64,000 nt of DNA from contig NZ_RBJB01000003.1 of the NCBI RefSeq assembly GCF_003634635.1, positions 1 through 64,000 on the forward strand. Reading direction: 5' to 3'. The notes under the pieces were generated by a model, which was given only the letters and a program-made list of their open reading frames with translations, searched no databases and had not been told where the DNA came from. Every line of letters starts with the position of its first letter. Position 1 is the stretch's first letter. A program made the translations under genes and the position numbers. Shown here piece by piece: positions 1 through 8,713 of the stretch. The DNA is from Marinobacter nauticus. GTDB taxonomy: Bacteria > Pseudomonadota > Gammaproteobacteria > Pseudomonadales > Oleiphilaceae.

Positions 1-90
1 GCGGTGAACTGCAATCCGCTTGCCTGGGGCATGACTTCGATCCCTGAAGATTATGTTGAACTGACTCATCCTGAGCAGTCCCGATTATAA
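1..90 (+). CDS. C-terminal end of an unidentified protein (partial)
   Basis: One plus-strand frame is open from the window edge to a TAA stop and gives 29 residues ending in HPEQSRL. The other two plus frames reach stops quickly, and the next gene converges from the opposite strand. I do not recognise the fragment. It could also be non-coding. Confidence 0.35.
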   Translation, partial: AVNCNPLAWGMTSIPEDYVELTHPEQSRL

Positions 91-118
91 CCACCGACTT
101 GCAGAATACAAACCAACC

Positions 119-138
119 ATGCCTCATTCCTGAGGCAT
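119..138. terminator. Possible bidirectional hairpin between convergent genes
   Basis: An 8-bp perfect inverted repeat (ATGCCTCA/TGAGGCAT) with a TTCC loop lies between the stop codons of two convergent reading frames. Neither side has a clear T-run, so intrinsic termination is only a possibility. Confidence 0.3.
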
Positions 139-150
139 TGGCCTTAACGC

Positions 151-1887
151 TCAGCGTCTCTGCTGGTTGGACAACCACACACTCTGATACGGCTTCAGGG
201 TGATTGACCCAGCCAGATCATCCACCTCCATTCCGGAGATCAAGTCTACCCAACGATCCGTTCCAATCAGATTAATATCACTGAGCGCCACCTGCTGCAC
301 CTCGGGACTGATGTTATGGATACAGAACACCGACTGCTCCCGGCGCATGCTCTGGCGCCAGAACCCGAACAACTGCAACCCCAGGTGTAAGGTGAACTGC
401 GTGGCGTTCGGATGGAAAGCAGGTTGAGCACGGCGTATGGCAATCAAGCGCTTCAGCTCCCGGAATGCCTTGCTGTGGTGGGTCAGTGGATCTGCGAGGG
501 TTTCCTCCAGTTGCGACAACTGCCATTGACTGCGGTTAATGGAGCGCAGGCGCCCGGTATGCTCCACCCGCGCCTGATCGTTCTCCGTGGCCAGCAAGCT
601 GTGAATATAAAAGGCGGGAATGCCCTCGAGGGCCAGCATAATGGTATGCGCACACAGGAATCGCGCGAGCTGCCAGTGGTCAGCACCGCCTTCTGCGGTT
701 CCTTTGAGGGCATCCCAGAGCGCAATGTTCATCTCATAGGGCTGATCCCGCCCGTCGGCCGTCCGGCGGTAGGACACCTTACCCCCAAACGACTCCATGG
801 TGTTGATCAGGCGTTGCTTTTCATCTTCGGTCAGCAGGCCATCTGTGGGCCGCAGACCAACGCCGTCGTGGGAAGCGATAAAGTTCAGATAGGTGGTGCC
901 CAGCTGCGCCGGGGGCATACTCATCAGCCAGGTTTTCAGATGTCGGCAATTGCCGGTCACCAGCGTGTTGATCAGCAGAGGCGGCAACGAAAAGTTATAG
1001 ATGGCATGGGCTTCGTTGGCATTGCCAAAATAAGTCAGGTTCTCTCGATTGGGTACATTGGTTTCGGTGATCACTACCGCGTCCGGCGTGTGATGTTCAA
1101 TCAGCAAGCGCAGGATCTTGATCAGCTCGTGGGTTTGCTGCAGATGAATACACGGCGTGCCCGGCTCTTTCCAGAGAAAGGCCACGGCATCCATACGGAA
1201 AATCATCACACCTCGTTCCAGGTATTGGCGGATGATACCCGCAAACTCCAACAGTACCTGCGGGTTGGCAAAGTTCAGGTCTACCTGATCTTCACTGAAG
1301 GTGCACCACACATAGCGCTCGCCGTCGTCGGTCTGCACCGGATTGAGCAGGGGCGACGTACGTGGCCTCACTACCTGGCTGAGGTCGTCTTTCGGGTTGC
1401 CTTCAAAGAAATAGTCCTTACCCGGGTCGATGCGCTTCTTATAGTTTTCGAACCACCGGCTGCGGGCCGACATGTGGTTGATCACAAGATCGGACATCAA
1501 CTTGTAGTCCCGGGCAATGGCCTCAATCTCCGGCCAGCCACCGTGACTCTCATTCACCGCCAGGTAATCCATCACCGAAAAGCCATCATCAGAGCTGAAG
1601 GGAAAAAACGGCAGTATGTGCACCGCGGAAATGGAGTCCTTAAGGCTGTCATCCAGGAAGCGCTTGAGCGTCACCAGCGGCTTCTCGTCCGGTTGCTGAA
1701 GCGTGTCCGCGTAGGTAATCAGCAACACATCGGTTTCGTCCCAATGGTTCTGGTGGGCCGGTGGGGCGTCGGCATTGGGCGCCAGCCCCATGGTGGCCAG
1801 TAACTGCTCCGCCAGAAAGTCGCAATCTACCGAGGGATAGACGACCTCGAGCATACCTTGCAGCTTGCTCTTCAGTGGCTGAGTCAT
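151..1887 (-). CDS. GH13 sugar phosphorylase, probably glucosylglycerate phosphorylase
   Basis: This 578-residue protein is a GH13 (sucrose phosphorylase-like, subfamily 18 type) enzyme. The four alpha-amylase signatures are visible: DLVINH (133-138), FRMDAV with the nucleophile Asp233, ITETN with acid/base Glu275, and SHD (339-341). Members cleave a glucoside with phosphate to give glucose-1-phosphate. It is the last gene of a minus-strand operon and overlaps the glucosyl-3-phosphoglycerate synthase stop by ATGA. That context points to glucosylglycerate rather than sucrose as substrate: glucosylglycerate + Pi to Glc-1-P + glycerate. Substrate choice is inferred from context; sucrose phosphorylase remains the alternative. 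Cytosolic, no signal peptide. Confidence 0.85.
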   Translation of the reverse strand: MTQPLKSKLQGMLEVVYPSVDCDFLAEQLLATMGLAPNADAPPAHQNHWDETDVLLITYADTLQQPDEKPLVTLKRFLDDSLKDSISAVHILPFFPFSSDDGFSVMDYLAVNESHGGWPEIEAIARDYKLMSDLVINHMSARSRWFENYKKRIDPGKDYFFEGNPKDDLSQVVRPRTSPLLNPVQTDDGERYVWCTFSEDQVDLNFANPQVLLEFAGIIRQYLERGVMIFRMDAVAFLWKEPGTPCIHLQQTHELIKILRLLIEHHTPDAVVITETNVPNRENLTYFGNANEAHAIYNFSLPPLLINTLVTGNCRHLKTWLMSMPPAQLGTTYLNFIASHDGVGLRPTDGLLTEDEKQRLINTMESFGGKVSYRRTADGRDQPYEMNIALWDALKGTAEGGADHWQLARFLCAHTIMLALEGIPAFYIHSLLATENDQARVEHTGRLRSINRSQWQLSQLEETLADPLTHHSKAFRELKRLIAIRRAQPAFHPNATQFTLHLGLQLFGFWRQSMRREQSVFCIHNISPEVQQVALSDINLIGTDRWVDLISGMEVDDLAGSITLKPYQSVWLSNQQRR

Positions 1888-3107
1888 GGCCGATATTCCT
1901 GATTGTCCAGCTCAACAGCCTCCAGCAGTTGCTCACGAATGTCCGGAATGGCGCTGGTCACCCGGTTCCAGCTGGGGATAAAGGGGGTGTCCATGGGGTT
2001 GTCCAGGAAGTAGGCGCCGGCGCGCATCACATTCTGGGCAAACAATTCCACCGCCTTTTCTTCCTTGTGCCGATCAAAGCCGAGCCCGTTGATCACGGCG
2101 TCGTTCTGATAGGTTTCCACAAAATCCAGAGCAATACGGAAATAGGTCGCCTTGATGGTGCGGAACTTCTCATTGGAGAACACCTCGCCATTGGTGGCCA
2201 GCTTTCGGAACAGGGCCTTGGCGATGTCTACACTCATTTTGGACAGCCCTCGGCTGGCGTCCTCCGGCGAGAGATCCTGATGCTTGTGATCGTAGACATC
2301 AGCAATATCCACCTGGCACAGGCGATTAGTGGCGTAGTTTCGTTTCATCTCCGAGAGCACACCAATCTCCAGCCCCCAGTCACTGGGAATGCGCAGGTCA
2401 TTGATGACATCCGTGCGGAACGAGAATTCTCCGGCCAGGGGATAACGGTAGCTGTCGAGGTAGTCGAGAAAATCGTTCGGGCCGCAGACTTTTTTCAGGG
2501 CACGGATCAGCGGGGTGACCAGCAGACGACTGACCCGGCCATTCATCTTGCTGTCGGCAACACGGGCGTAATAGCCCTTACAGAACATGTAGTTGAATCC
2601 AGGGTTGGCCACCGGGTAAATCAACCGTGCCAACAGGTCCCGCGAGTAGGTCAGGATATCGCAATCATGCAACGCCACCGATTTGCTCACCCCGGAGGCC
2701 AGCACATAACCGAAGCAATACCAGACATTCCGCCCCTTACCCATTTCAGTTGGGGCGAGGCCCTGCTCGCGAAGTTTGAGGTCGATGGCCCGCAAACGCG
2801 GCCCATCGTTCCACAGTACCTTGAACGGCTGAGGCAGCTCGGAGAAGTACTCCAATGCGTGCCGGTATTGTGCTTCATCGGCACGATCGAGCCCGATCAC
2901 GATTTCTTCCAGGTAAGGCACCTTTGCCAGCTCCTGGACAATGTGTTTCAGGGCGGGGCCTTCCAGCTCTGAATACAGCGACGGCAACACCAGTGACATG
3001 GGCCGCGCTTTACGGAACTGAAGCAGATCGGCCTCGATGTCTTCTACCGGTCGTCGCACAAGATTGTGCAGGGTCGTTACTATGCCATTCTGGTAAAAGT
3101 CGCCCAT
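1884..3107 (-). CDS. gpgS: Glucosyl-3-phosphoglycerate synthase
   Basis: A 407-residue GT81-type glycosyltransferase that makes glucosyl-3-phosphoglycerate from an NDP-glucose and 3-phosphoglycerate, the first step to the compatible solute glucosylglycerate. Visible features are the nucleotide-sugar fold start (MSLVLPSLYSE, from residue 37), the metal-binding DCD triad in ALHDCDI (148-150) and the family segment GKGRNVWYCFGY (124-135). The ATG is preceded by GGAGAGG at 5-nt spacing. It lies 36 bp downstream of the matching phosphatase and is translationally coupled (ATGA) to the phosphorylase. Mannosyl-3-phosphoglycerate synthase belongs to the separate GT55 family, so the glucosyl assignment is favoured. 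Confidence 0.88.
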   Translation of the reverse strand: MGDFYQNGIVTTLHNLVRRPVEDIEADLLQFRKARPMSLVLPSLYSELEGPALKHIVQELAKVPYLEEIVIGLDRADEAQYRHALEYFSELPQPFKVLWNDGPRLRAIDLKLREQGLAPTEMGKGRNVWYCFGYVLASGVSKSVALHDCDILTYSRDLLARLIYPVANPGFNYMFCKGYYARVADSKMNGRVSRLLVTPLIRALKKVCGPNDFLDYLDSYRYPLAGEFSFRTDVINDLRIPSDWGLEIGVLSEMKRNYATNRLCQVDIADVYDHKHQDLSPEDASRGLSKMSVDIAKALFRKLATNGEVFSNEKFRTIKATYFRIALDFVETYQNDAVINGLGFDRHKEEKAVELFAQNVMRAGAYFLDNPMDTPFIPSWNRVTSAIPDIREQLLEAVELDNQEYRP

Positions 3108-3143
3108 GGCGCCTCTCCTATGCTTTTGGCCACGCCTGGCGGC

Positions 3144-3944
3144 CTAGTAGCCGTACTCGAAAAGAAGATTGAGTACGCATTCGTTCCAACCCTCCGGGCC
3201 GGGCTTCAGGGAGCGCATGGGGTGCTTCTGCGATGGCAACTGGACCTGATCGCTGTTTACCCCGCGAATCACCACCGGGATATCCGCAGCCTCCAGCATG
3301 CGCTGGTCGTTCGGGCTGTCGCCCAATGCGATGGTGACTATCGGCTCGCCCTGATAGTGCTCCCGGTATTGCTCCAGCAAAAAGCGGGCCCCCTCGGCTT
3401 TGTCGAACCGCCCCATGGCGTGCCAGAAGCGCCCACCCTGCACCAGACGGAGCCCCTCACGCTCCAGCGCCGCACTGAATTGGTCCAGCTCCGGGTCACT
3501 GCCTTGCCAGATCAGCGGCTCCGTACCCAGGCGCTGCCGGGCCCGAGAGGCCTCCACCTCATCCAGGCCCGCAACCTCCGCCAGTTCCGCATCCGCCATA
3601 TCCGAAAAGCCCCGAAACTGTGCACCCGCCCTCCTCTGCACCATAAGCGTGCGAAGGACCTGCTGATGATCTGCTCCAAAATTCATCACCTGTTCTTCGG
3701 TGCGGTCCAGACAGCCCGCCGGGATAACCGCCGCCGCGCCGTTCTCGACGATAAAGGGGGCCCGTATGCCCATCGCGTTTTGCAGATGGCGCATCTCGGC
3801 GGCGGTTTTACTGGAGTTAAAAATCAAGGGGATACCGTTAGTGGCCAACTTTGCCATGGCCGGCGATGCGGCCCGCCAGCTGTAGCTGTGATGGTCCAGC
3901 AAGGTGCCGTCCAGGTCGGTGAAAACTATCAGGTGTGGTTGCAT
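3144..3944 (-). CDS. Glucosyl/mannosyl-3-phosphoglycerate phosphatase (HAD family)
   Basis: A HAD-superfamily hydrolase of about 266 residues of the MPGP/GPGP branch that removes phosphate from glucosyl-3-phosphoglycerate to give glucosylglycerate. HAD motif I is TDLDGTLLDH near the N-terminus, the Ser/Thr region is FNSSKT, and motif IV is ALGDSPNDQRM. A GTG nine bases upstream could start translation, but AGGTG sits 6 nt before the ATG chosen here and overlaps the GTG, so the ATG is preferred. First gene of the solute operon, followed 36 bp later by gpgS. Divergent from selO. Confidence 0.85.
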   Translation of the reverse strand: MQPHLIVFTDLDGTLLDHHSYSWRAASPAMAKLATNGIPLIFNSSKTAAEMRHLQNAMGIRAPFIVENGAAAVIPAGCLDRTEEQVMNFGADHQQVLRTLMVQRRAGAQFRGFSDMADAELAEVAGLDEVEASRARQRLGTEPLIWQGSDPELDQFSAALEREGLRLVQGGRFWHAMGRFDKAEGARFLLEQYREHYQGEPIVTIALGDSPNDQRMLEAADIPVVIRGVNSDQVQLPSQKHPMRSLKPGPEGWNECVLNLLFEYGY

Positions 3945-4024
3945 TTGGTTCACCTGCTCTGCAATCTGTTGTTAGGCTTCAACCCTATACATACGCAGTA
4001 TTCATACCAAAGCCAGGTCGTTTT

Positions 4025-5479
4025 ATGAGCAACAACAGCTTTCAGGTGGAACATCGCTACCTGGAATTACCGGACAGCTTCTACAGCCGGGTACAGCCAT
4101 CCCCCCTTTCTGAACCGCGCATGGTTTGCTTTAACCAGGCCCTGGCCAGCGATATGGGATTTCTGGTGCGGGATGAAAATGACTGGGCGGCCATTGGTGC
4201 CGGCGCCGAACTCCTGGAGGGGATGGACCCGGTCGCCATGAAGTACACCGGGCATCAGTTCGGCATGTACAACCCGGAACTGGGCGATGGCCGCGGCCTC
4301 TTACTTTGGGAAACCGTGGGACCGGACGGTACACGTTGGGACTGGCACCTGAAAGGGGCAGGCACCACGCCCTACTCCCGCTTCGGCGATGGCCGGGCAG
4401 TACTCCGGTCAACCATTCGTGAGTATCTGTGCAGTGAGGCCATGCATGGCCTGCGAATTCCCACCACCCGGGCGTTGTTCATGATCAGCGCCAAAAACCC
4501 GGTGCGCCGGGAGTCCATCGAAACCGCCGCCGCTTTGATGCGGGCAGCGAAAAGCCACATCCGGTTTGGCCACTTCGAGTTTGCAGCCCACCATGAAGGG
4601 CCGGACGCCCTGAAAACCTTGCTAGAGCATGTAATTGCCCTGCACTTCCCTCACCTGATCAGCTTGCCGGAGGACCAACGCTACGCCCGCTGGTTTGAGG
4701 AAGTGGTGGAACGCACCGCCAGGCTAATCGCGAAATGGCAGGCCGTTGGTTTCTGCCATGGGGTGATGAACAGCGACAATATGTCGATTATCGGTGACAC
4801 TTTTGACTATGGCCCCTTCGCGTTCCTGGACGATTTCGACGCCGGCTTCGTTTGCAATCACTCCGATCACGAAGGCCGCTATGCCTACAACCGCCAGCCC
4901 CAGGTAGGCTTTATCAACTGTCAGTACCTGGCCAATGCGTTGTTGCCGATCATGGAAGAGGATACCGTTCGCCGGGGACTTCGACGCTATGAAACCGCCT
5001 ACAACGAGCATTTCAAACACCAGATGCTCGCCAAACTGGGGCTGGAGGAAGCGGATGGGGCAGATATGGGCCTGATCATGGACACCTTCAGCATGCTCCA
5101 CGAACACCGCGTGGACTACACCCGGTTTTTCCGCGGCCTGTCCAACCTGCACGACCATGGTACCGCGCCGGTTCGTGATCTGTTCGCAGACCGCAGCGTG
5201 GCTGACGAATGGCTGGAACGTTACGAAGCCAGACTACAGAAGGAAACCCGTGGCCACGATGAACGGGAATACGCCATGCGCCGGGTAAACCCGAAGTACA
5301 TTCTGCGCAACTACCTGGCCCAGCAAGTCATCCTGGAGGCGCAGAACGGCGACTATGAGCCAATGAAGGAACTGCTCAAGGTGTTGGAAAAGCCCTTTGA
5401 TGAGCAACCCGAGTATGAGAAATACGCTGCCCTGCCGCCGGATTGGGGGAAACATCTGAACATCAGCTGCTCTTCCTGA
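4025..5479 (+). CDS. selO: Protein adenylyltransferase SelO (YdiU/UPF0061)
   Basis: The 484-residue product is a SelO pseudokinase, a family that transfers AMP from ATP to hydroxyl side chains of proteins in an inverted kinase fold. Family blocks visible are KGAGTTPYSRFGDGRAVLRS near residues 107-126, HGVMNSDNMSI with the catalytic Asn/Asp pair, and FLDDFD. It ends in CSS, the position where eukaryotic homologues carry selenocysteine and bacterial ones cysteine. Start chosen at MSNNSF because an upstream in-frame start would run through the divergent promoter region; length then matches bacterial SelO (about 480). Converges with the AmpG-like gene with only 7 bp between stops. Confidence 0.93.
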   Translation: MSNNSFQVEHRYLELPDSFYSRVQPSPLSEPRMVCFNQALASDMGFLVRDENDWAAIGAGAELLEGMDPVAMKYTGHQFGMYNPELGDGRGLLLWETVGPDGTRWDWHLKGAGTTPYSRFGDGRAVLRSTIREYLCSEAMHGLRIPTTRALFMISAKNPVRRESIETAAALMRAAKSHIRFGHFEFAAHHEGPDALKTLLEHVIALHFPHLISLPEDQRYARWFEEVVERTARLIAKWQAVGFCHGVMNSDNMSIIGDTFDYGPFAFLDDFDAGFVCNHSDHEGRYAYNRQPQVGFINCQYLANALLPIMEEDTVRRGLRRYETAYNEHFKHQMLAKLGLEEADGADMGLIMDTFSMLHEHRVDYTRFFRGLSNLHDHGTAPVRDLFADRSVADEWLERYEARLQKETRGHDEREYAMRRVNPKYILRNYLAQQVILEAQNGDYEPMKELLKVLEKPFDEQPEYEKYAALPPDWGKHLNISCSS

Positions 5480-5486
5480 ACGGCCG

Positions 5487-6881
5487 CTATTTCACCAGGG
5501 CATCTTCCTCATGTTTGACTGGCGCCAGCGCATCCAGCCTGGCGCCGTGTCGCATCATAAACAGCACCAGAAGAATCGCAGGCACGCCCATCAACCCCGC
5601 AATCAGGAAGAACTCGGCGTAGCCAAAGTTCGCCACCACAATCCCGGAAAAGCCCCCCAGGAACTTGCCCGGCAGCGTCATCAGCGAGCTGAACAAGGCA
5701 TACTGGGTGGCGGTGAACGAGGCACTGGTCATGCTGGACAGCCAGGCAATCAGCGCCACGTTGGCAATACCGCCACTGAGGTTATCGGCACTCACCACCA
5801 AGGCCAGCGCCGCGATATCCGGTGGTTGCTGGGCTAGCAGCACGAATAGAAGATTGGTTGCCGCCGTCATGACGGCACCTGCCAGCAGTATCCGGCGCAC
5901 GCCATAGCGCACCACCAGCACCCCACCGACCATGGAGCCAACAATGGTCATGAAAAACCCGAACACCTTGGTGACATCGGCCACCTGGGTTTTACTGAAA
6001 CCCATAAAATCCAGATAGAACGGATTGGCCATCACCCCCATGGCAATATCCGAAATGCGATACACCGCCACCAGCACCAGAATGGCCACCGCCAGCTCCC
6101 GATACCGACGGAAGAAGTCCAGAAACGGACCAGCCACGGCGGCATAGAACCAGCCAGTTAACCTGGCCAGGCGTTCCGGCAGGTGGCTTCGTTTCTCCAC
6201 CTCTTCCTCAATTCGATGGGCAATGTCCTGCGCAGCCGCAAAATGATTTACTTCCGGCTCTTTCACAATCAGCACCGTCAGCGCACCCACACCCACCAGC
6301 GCTGCCATCACCTGGTACGACACTTCCCAGGACCAGAACTCCGCCACATACAGTGCACCGGCGCCAGCCACCAGCAACGCCAGCCGATAACCAAAGATGT
6401 ATGTGGCCGCTAACGCCGCCTGCAGACGCTCCTGAGCAATCTCAATGCGATAGGCATCAATGGCGACATCCTGCGTGGCGGAGGAAAAAGCCACCAACAA
6501 TCCGAACAGCGCCAGTGTCTCCGGAGCCGCCAGGGCGTCCGTCTGGGACATCAGGTACAACCCGGTGGCAATGCCCGCCTGAGCCAGCAGAATCCAGCTG
6601 CGGCGCTTGCCAAACAAGCGATCCAGCACCGGCAGTTTCAGCCGATCCACCACCGGTGCCCAGAACACCTTGATGGAATAGGTAATGCCAAGCCAGCTGA
6701 AAAAACCGATGGTGGCGGTCTCCACCCCAACGTCTGCCAGGCGGGCATTAAGGGTGGAAAACACCAGCAGAAAGGGCAGCCCCGCCGAGAACCCGAGAAA
6801 CAACATGGCAATCACTTGCCAGCGGGTGTAGGTGTAGGCGGTATCCCGAATCAGGGCTGCAACGTTGGGAGGAAGATAAAT
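5487..6881 (-). CDS. ampG: AmpG-like MFS permease
   Basis: A major facilitator of the AmpG type (muropeptide/anhydro-sugar import across the inner membrane), with about 12 hydrophobic segments and the family block GFFSWLGITYSIKVFWAP followed by a loop with KRRSW. The first usable standard start, GTG at 6815, has no ribosome binding site and cuts into the conserved MLFLGFSAGLPFLLVFS helix. The frame stays open upstream to the yajQ stop and contains no ATG/GTG/TTG there, but an ATT at 6881 has GGAGAGG exactly 5 nt before it and would begin MYLPPNVAALIRDTAYTYTR (464 aa). I therefore place the start at this ATT. It follows yajQ by 15 bp. Muropeptide specificity is inferred from family resemblance. 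Confidence 0.8.
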   Translation of the reverse strand: MYLPPNVAALIRDTAYTYTRWQVIAMLFLGFSAGLPFLLVFSTLNARLADVGVETATIGFFSWLGITYSIKVFWAPVVDRLKLPVLDRLFGKRRSWILLAQAGIATGLYLMSQTDALAAPETLALFGLLVAFSSATQDVAIDAYRIEIAQERLQAALAATYIFGYRLALLVAGAGALYVAEFWSWEVSYQVMAALVGVGALTVLIVKEPEVNHFAAAQDIAHRIEEEVEKRSHLPERLARLTGWFYAAVAGPFLDFFRRYRELAVAILVLVAVYRISDIAMGVMANPFYLDFMGFSKTQVADVTKVFGFFMTIVGSMVGGVLVVRYGVRRILLAGAVMTAATNLLFVLLAQQPPDIAALALVVSADNLSGGIANVALIAWLSSMTSASFTATQYALFSSLMTLPGKFLGGFSGIVVANFGYAEFFLIAGLMGVPAILLVLFMMRHGARLDALAPVKHEEDALVK

Positions 6882-6896
6882 AGGAGCCTCTCCGAA

Positions 6897-7379
6897 TCAG
6901 TCGCGAAAGTTGTTGAACTGCAGCGGGATGTCCAGTTCTGCCTCACGCAACATGGCAATGGCTTCCTGCAGGTCGTCCCGTTTCTTGCCGGTAACCCGTA
7001 CCTTGTCGCCCTGAATGCTGGCCTGCACTTTCATCTTCTGCTCTTTGATCAACTTCACGATCTTCTTGGCCATGTCCGTTTCAATACCCTGCTTCAGGGT
7101 GAAATGCTGCTTCACCAGCTTGCCCGCTTTGCTTTCACCATCTTCGGACAGGGCGCGGGTGTCGATGTTGCGCTTGGCAAAGGCCATTCGCATCATGTCC
7201 ACCAACTGCTCCAGCTGGAACTCCTGCTCGGCGCTCAGCGTCAGGCGCTTGTCTTCCAGTTCGATGTCCGCCTCAACATTCTTGAAATCCCAGCGGTTAC
7301 CCAGTTCACGCTTGGCCTGATCCACCGCGTTGGTGACTTCGTGCATCTCGATTTCTGAAACAATGTCAAAAGAAGGCAT
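6897..7379 (-). CDS. yajQ: YajQ-family nucleotide-binding protein
   Basis: A 160-residue UPF0234/YajQ protein, the usual family length. It has the N-terminal [15 protein letters not shown] strand, the central [16 protein letters not shown] block and the [15 protein letters not shown] segment typical of the double-domain fold. Family members bind nucleotides, and a Xanthomonas homologue binds cyclic di-GMP. The ATG has GGAG about 10 nt upstream. It is the leader gene of a two-gene unit with the AmpG-like permease, and is divergent from a response-regulator gene. Confidence 0.93.
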   Translation of the reverse strand: MPSFDIVSEIEMHEVTNAVDQAKRELGNRWDFKNVEADIELEDKRLTLSAEQEFQLEQLVDMMRMAFAKRNIDTRALSEDGESKAGKLVKQHFTLKQGIETDMAKKIVKLIKEQKMKVQASIQGDKVRVTGKKRDDLQEAIAMLREAELDIPLQFNNFRD

Positions 7380-7513
7380 AGTCGTTATTCTCCAAAGGCC
7401 ACGGAGGGGTATACTGTGGCGACAATTTGATTACGGATGTTCGAAACCGCCAAGAATACCAAGAGCTGTGGCGAACCGCATCTGACAATGGACTGGTAAG
7501 AAGTAGATAAATA

Positions 7514-8485
7514 ATGCCAAACCTCGATCTTCCCATTCTCGTAGTAGACGACGCCAAATTCAGCAGTATGGTGGTGGGCCGTACGCTGCGAAATGCCGGA
7601 TACCGCGACATACGCATCGCCAACAACGCACCGGCTGCCCTGAAACTCATGGAACAACGCCCGGTCAGCGTACTGATTGCAGACTGGCTGATGCCGGAAA
7701 TGGACGGCCTGCAGCTGACCGACCAGGTTCGCCAGCAAGACGAGCAGAACAACCACTACACCTATGTGATTCTGCTCACCGCCCGCGAGAGCGTGGAAGC
7801 CTTGTCGGAAGCATTCGACCGGGGTGTGGATGACTTCATCTACAAATCAGACATGACCAAACAGCTCATCCCTCGCATCTTTGCGGCGGACCGCATGGCA
7901 GACCGGCAGAACACCCTGCTGCGCGCCAACGCGCTGCTGGTGGAGAACAACCGGGAACTGGAATCCAGCAACATCATTGATCTGGAAACCGGCCTGACCA
8001 ACAATAAATACGCGCGCCAGCGCTTGCAGAAAACCCTGCGCCACGCCGAATCCCGGGGCGGGTCAACCGCCTACGTCATGTGCGGCATCCGTAACTGGCA
8101 AGAGCTGAAGCGCAAACATCCGCCCAGCGTGATGAGCGAACTGTCGATCGGCATCGCCCGGCGCCTGAGCACATTGATTCGCCCGATTGATGCCCTGTGT
8201 CGGGTGGGTGATAACCAGTTTGCGATTGTCTCCTACTTTCCCAACAGTGATCACTGCACCACCACCGCGTTCCGGCGCATTTTTGACGGCATCAACCACA
8301 AAGCCCTGAAAACCACCGCCGGCTTCATCTCTGTGGAGGCCGGTATGGCCCTGTGCAAAGCCGATGCCCAGGACGGCACGCCAACAGTGCAGGATTTGGA
8401 GCGCGCAGCCGTGCAAGGATTGGTAGATGCCTATGAAACCCGTCGTTTCACCGAAACCACCCCGGAGATACGGGAAGGTGTGTAG
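7514..8485 (+). CDS. Response regulator with degenerate GGDEF output domain
   Basis: A 323-residue two-domain protein. Residues 5-128 form a receiver domain with the acidic pair D12/D13, phospho-acceptor D57 in LIADWLMPEMDG and the conserved Lys in IYKSD (111). A helical linker (about 130-155) leads to a GGDEF-like domain recognisable from DLETGLTNN (usual D-LTGL-NR) and a final strand. The signature itself is RVGDNQF (230-236) rather than RYGGDEF, so cyclase activity is not expected; it may bind c-di-GMP or act by protein contact. No histidine kinase is adjacent. An unusually long leader (over 90 nt from a TATACT at 7410) precedes it. Confidence 0.85.
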   Translation: MPNLDLPILVVDDAKFSSMVVGRTLRNAGYRDIRIANNAPAALKLMEQRPVSVLIADWLMPEMDGLQLTDQVRQQDEQNNHYTYVILLTARESVEALSEAFDRGVDDFIYKSDMTKQLIPRIFAADRMADRQNTLLRANALLVENNRELESSNIIDLETGLTNNKYARQRLQKTLRHAESRGGSTAYVMCGIRNWQELKRKHPPSVMSELSIGIARRLSTLIRPIDALCRVGDNQFAIVSYFPNSDHCTTTAFRRIFDGINHKALKTTAGFISVEAGMALCKADAQDGTPTVQDLERAAVQGLVDAYETRRFTETTPEIREGV

Positions 8486-8559
8486 CGATCACAAACAGTA
8501 ACACTGGGACACACTTCACAAACAGACAGGAAAGGCGATCAGGCTTATTCTGACATTGT

Positions 8560-8713
8560 GGAATCAAGCAGTATCCACCCATGGCGGAGGAGCCGAGTAG
8601 TACCTCCGCCGCCATATGGGTACCGCAGGTGGATTCCTCAGGATCAACGAATTTTTCAGGCACTTTCGTTCTTTCCGAATTTCTTAAGCCAGCTTTTATA
8701 AGCTGGCTTTTTT
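8560..8713 (+). ncRNA. Candidate structured RNA with intrinsic terminator
   Basis: The stretch after the response-regulator stop has no convincing gene but strong fold potential. ATCCACC (8573-8579) pairs with GGTGGAT (8628-8634), enclosing GGCGGAGG (8583-8590) paired with CCTCCGCC (8603-8610), and the segment ends in a perfect terminator hairpin. It could be an independent small RNA or a structured 3' UTR of the upstream gene. No known RNA family was recognised. Confidence 0.35.
8686..8713 (+). terminator. Rho-independent terminator
   Basis: AAGCCAGCTT (8686-8695) and AAGCTGGCTT (8700-8709) form a perfect 10-bp stem with a 4-nt loop followed by T residues. The T-run overlaps the stop codon of the convergent AraC-type gene, so the hairpin separates the two transcription units. 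Confidence 0.8.

Noticed and set aside
412-1803. 463-codon plus-strand open frame
   Set aside because: It lies fully antisense to the sugar phosphorylase, whose active-site motifs are all intact; the frame translates to low-similarity, His/Arg/Gln-rich sequence typical of a shadow in high-GC DNA.
1761-2972. 403-codon plus-strand open frame
   Set aside because: Antisense to gpgS, which has the conserved DCD motif and a good ribosome site.
3066-4028. 320-codon plus-strand open frame
   Set aside because: Antisense to the HAD phosphatase and crossing into the selO promoter; no recognisable domain.
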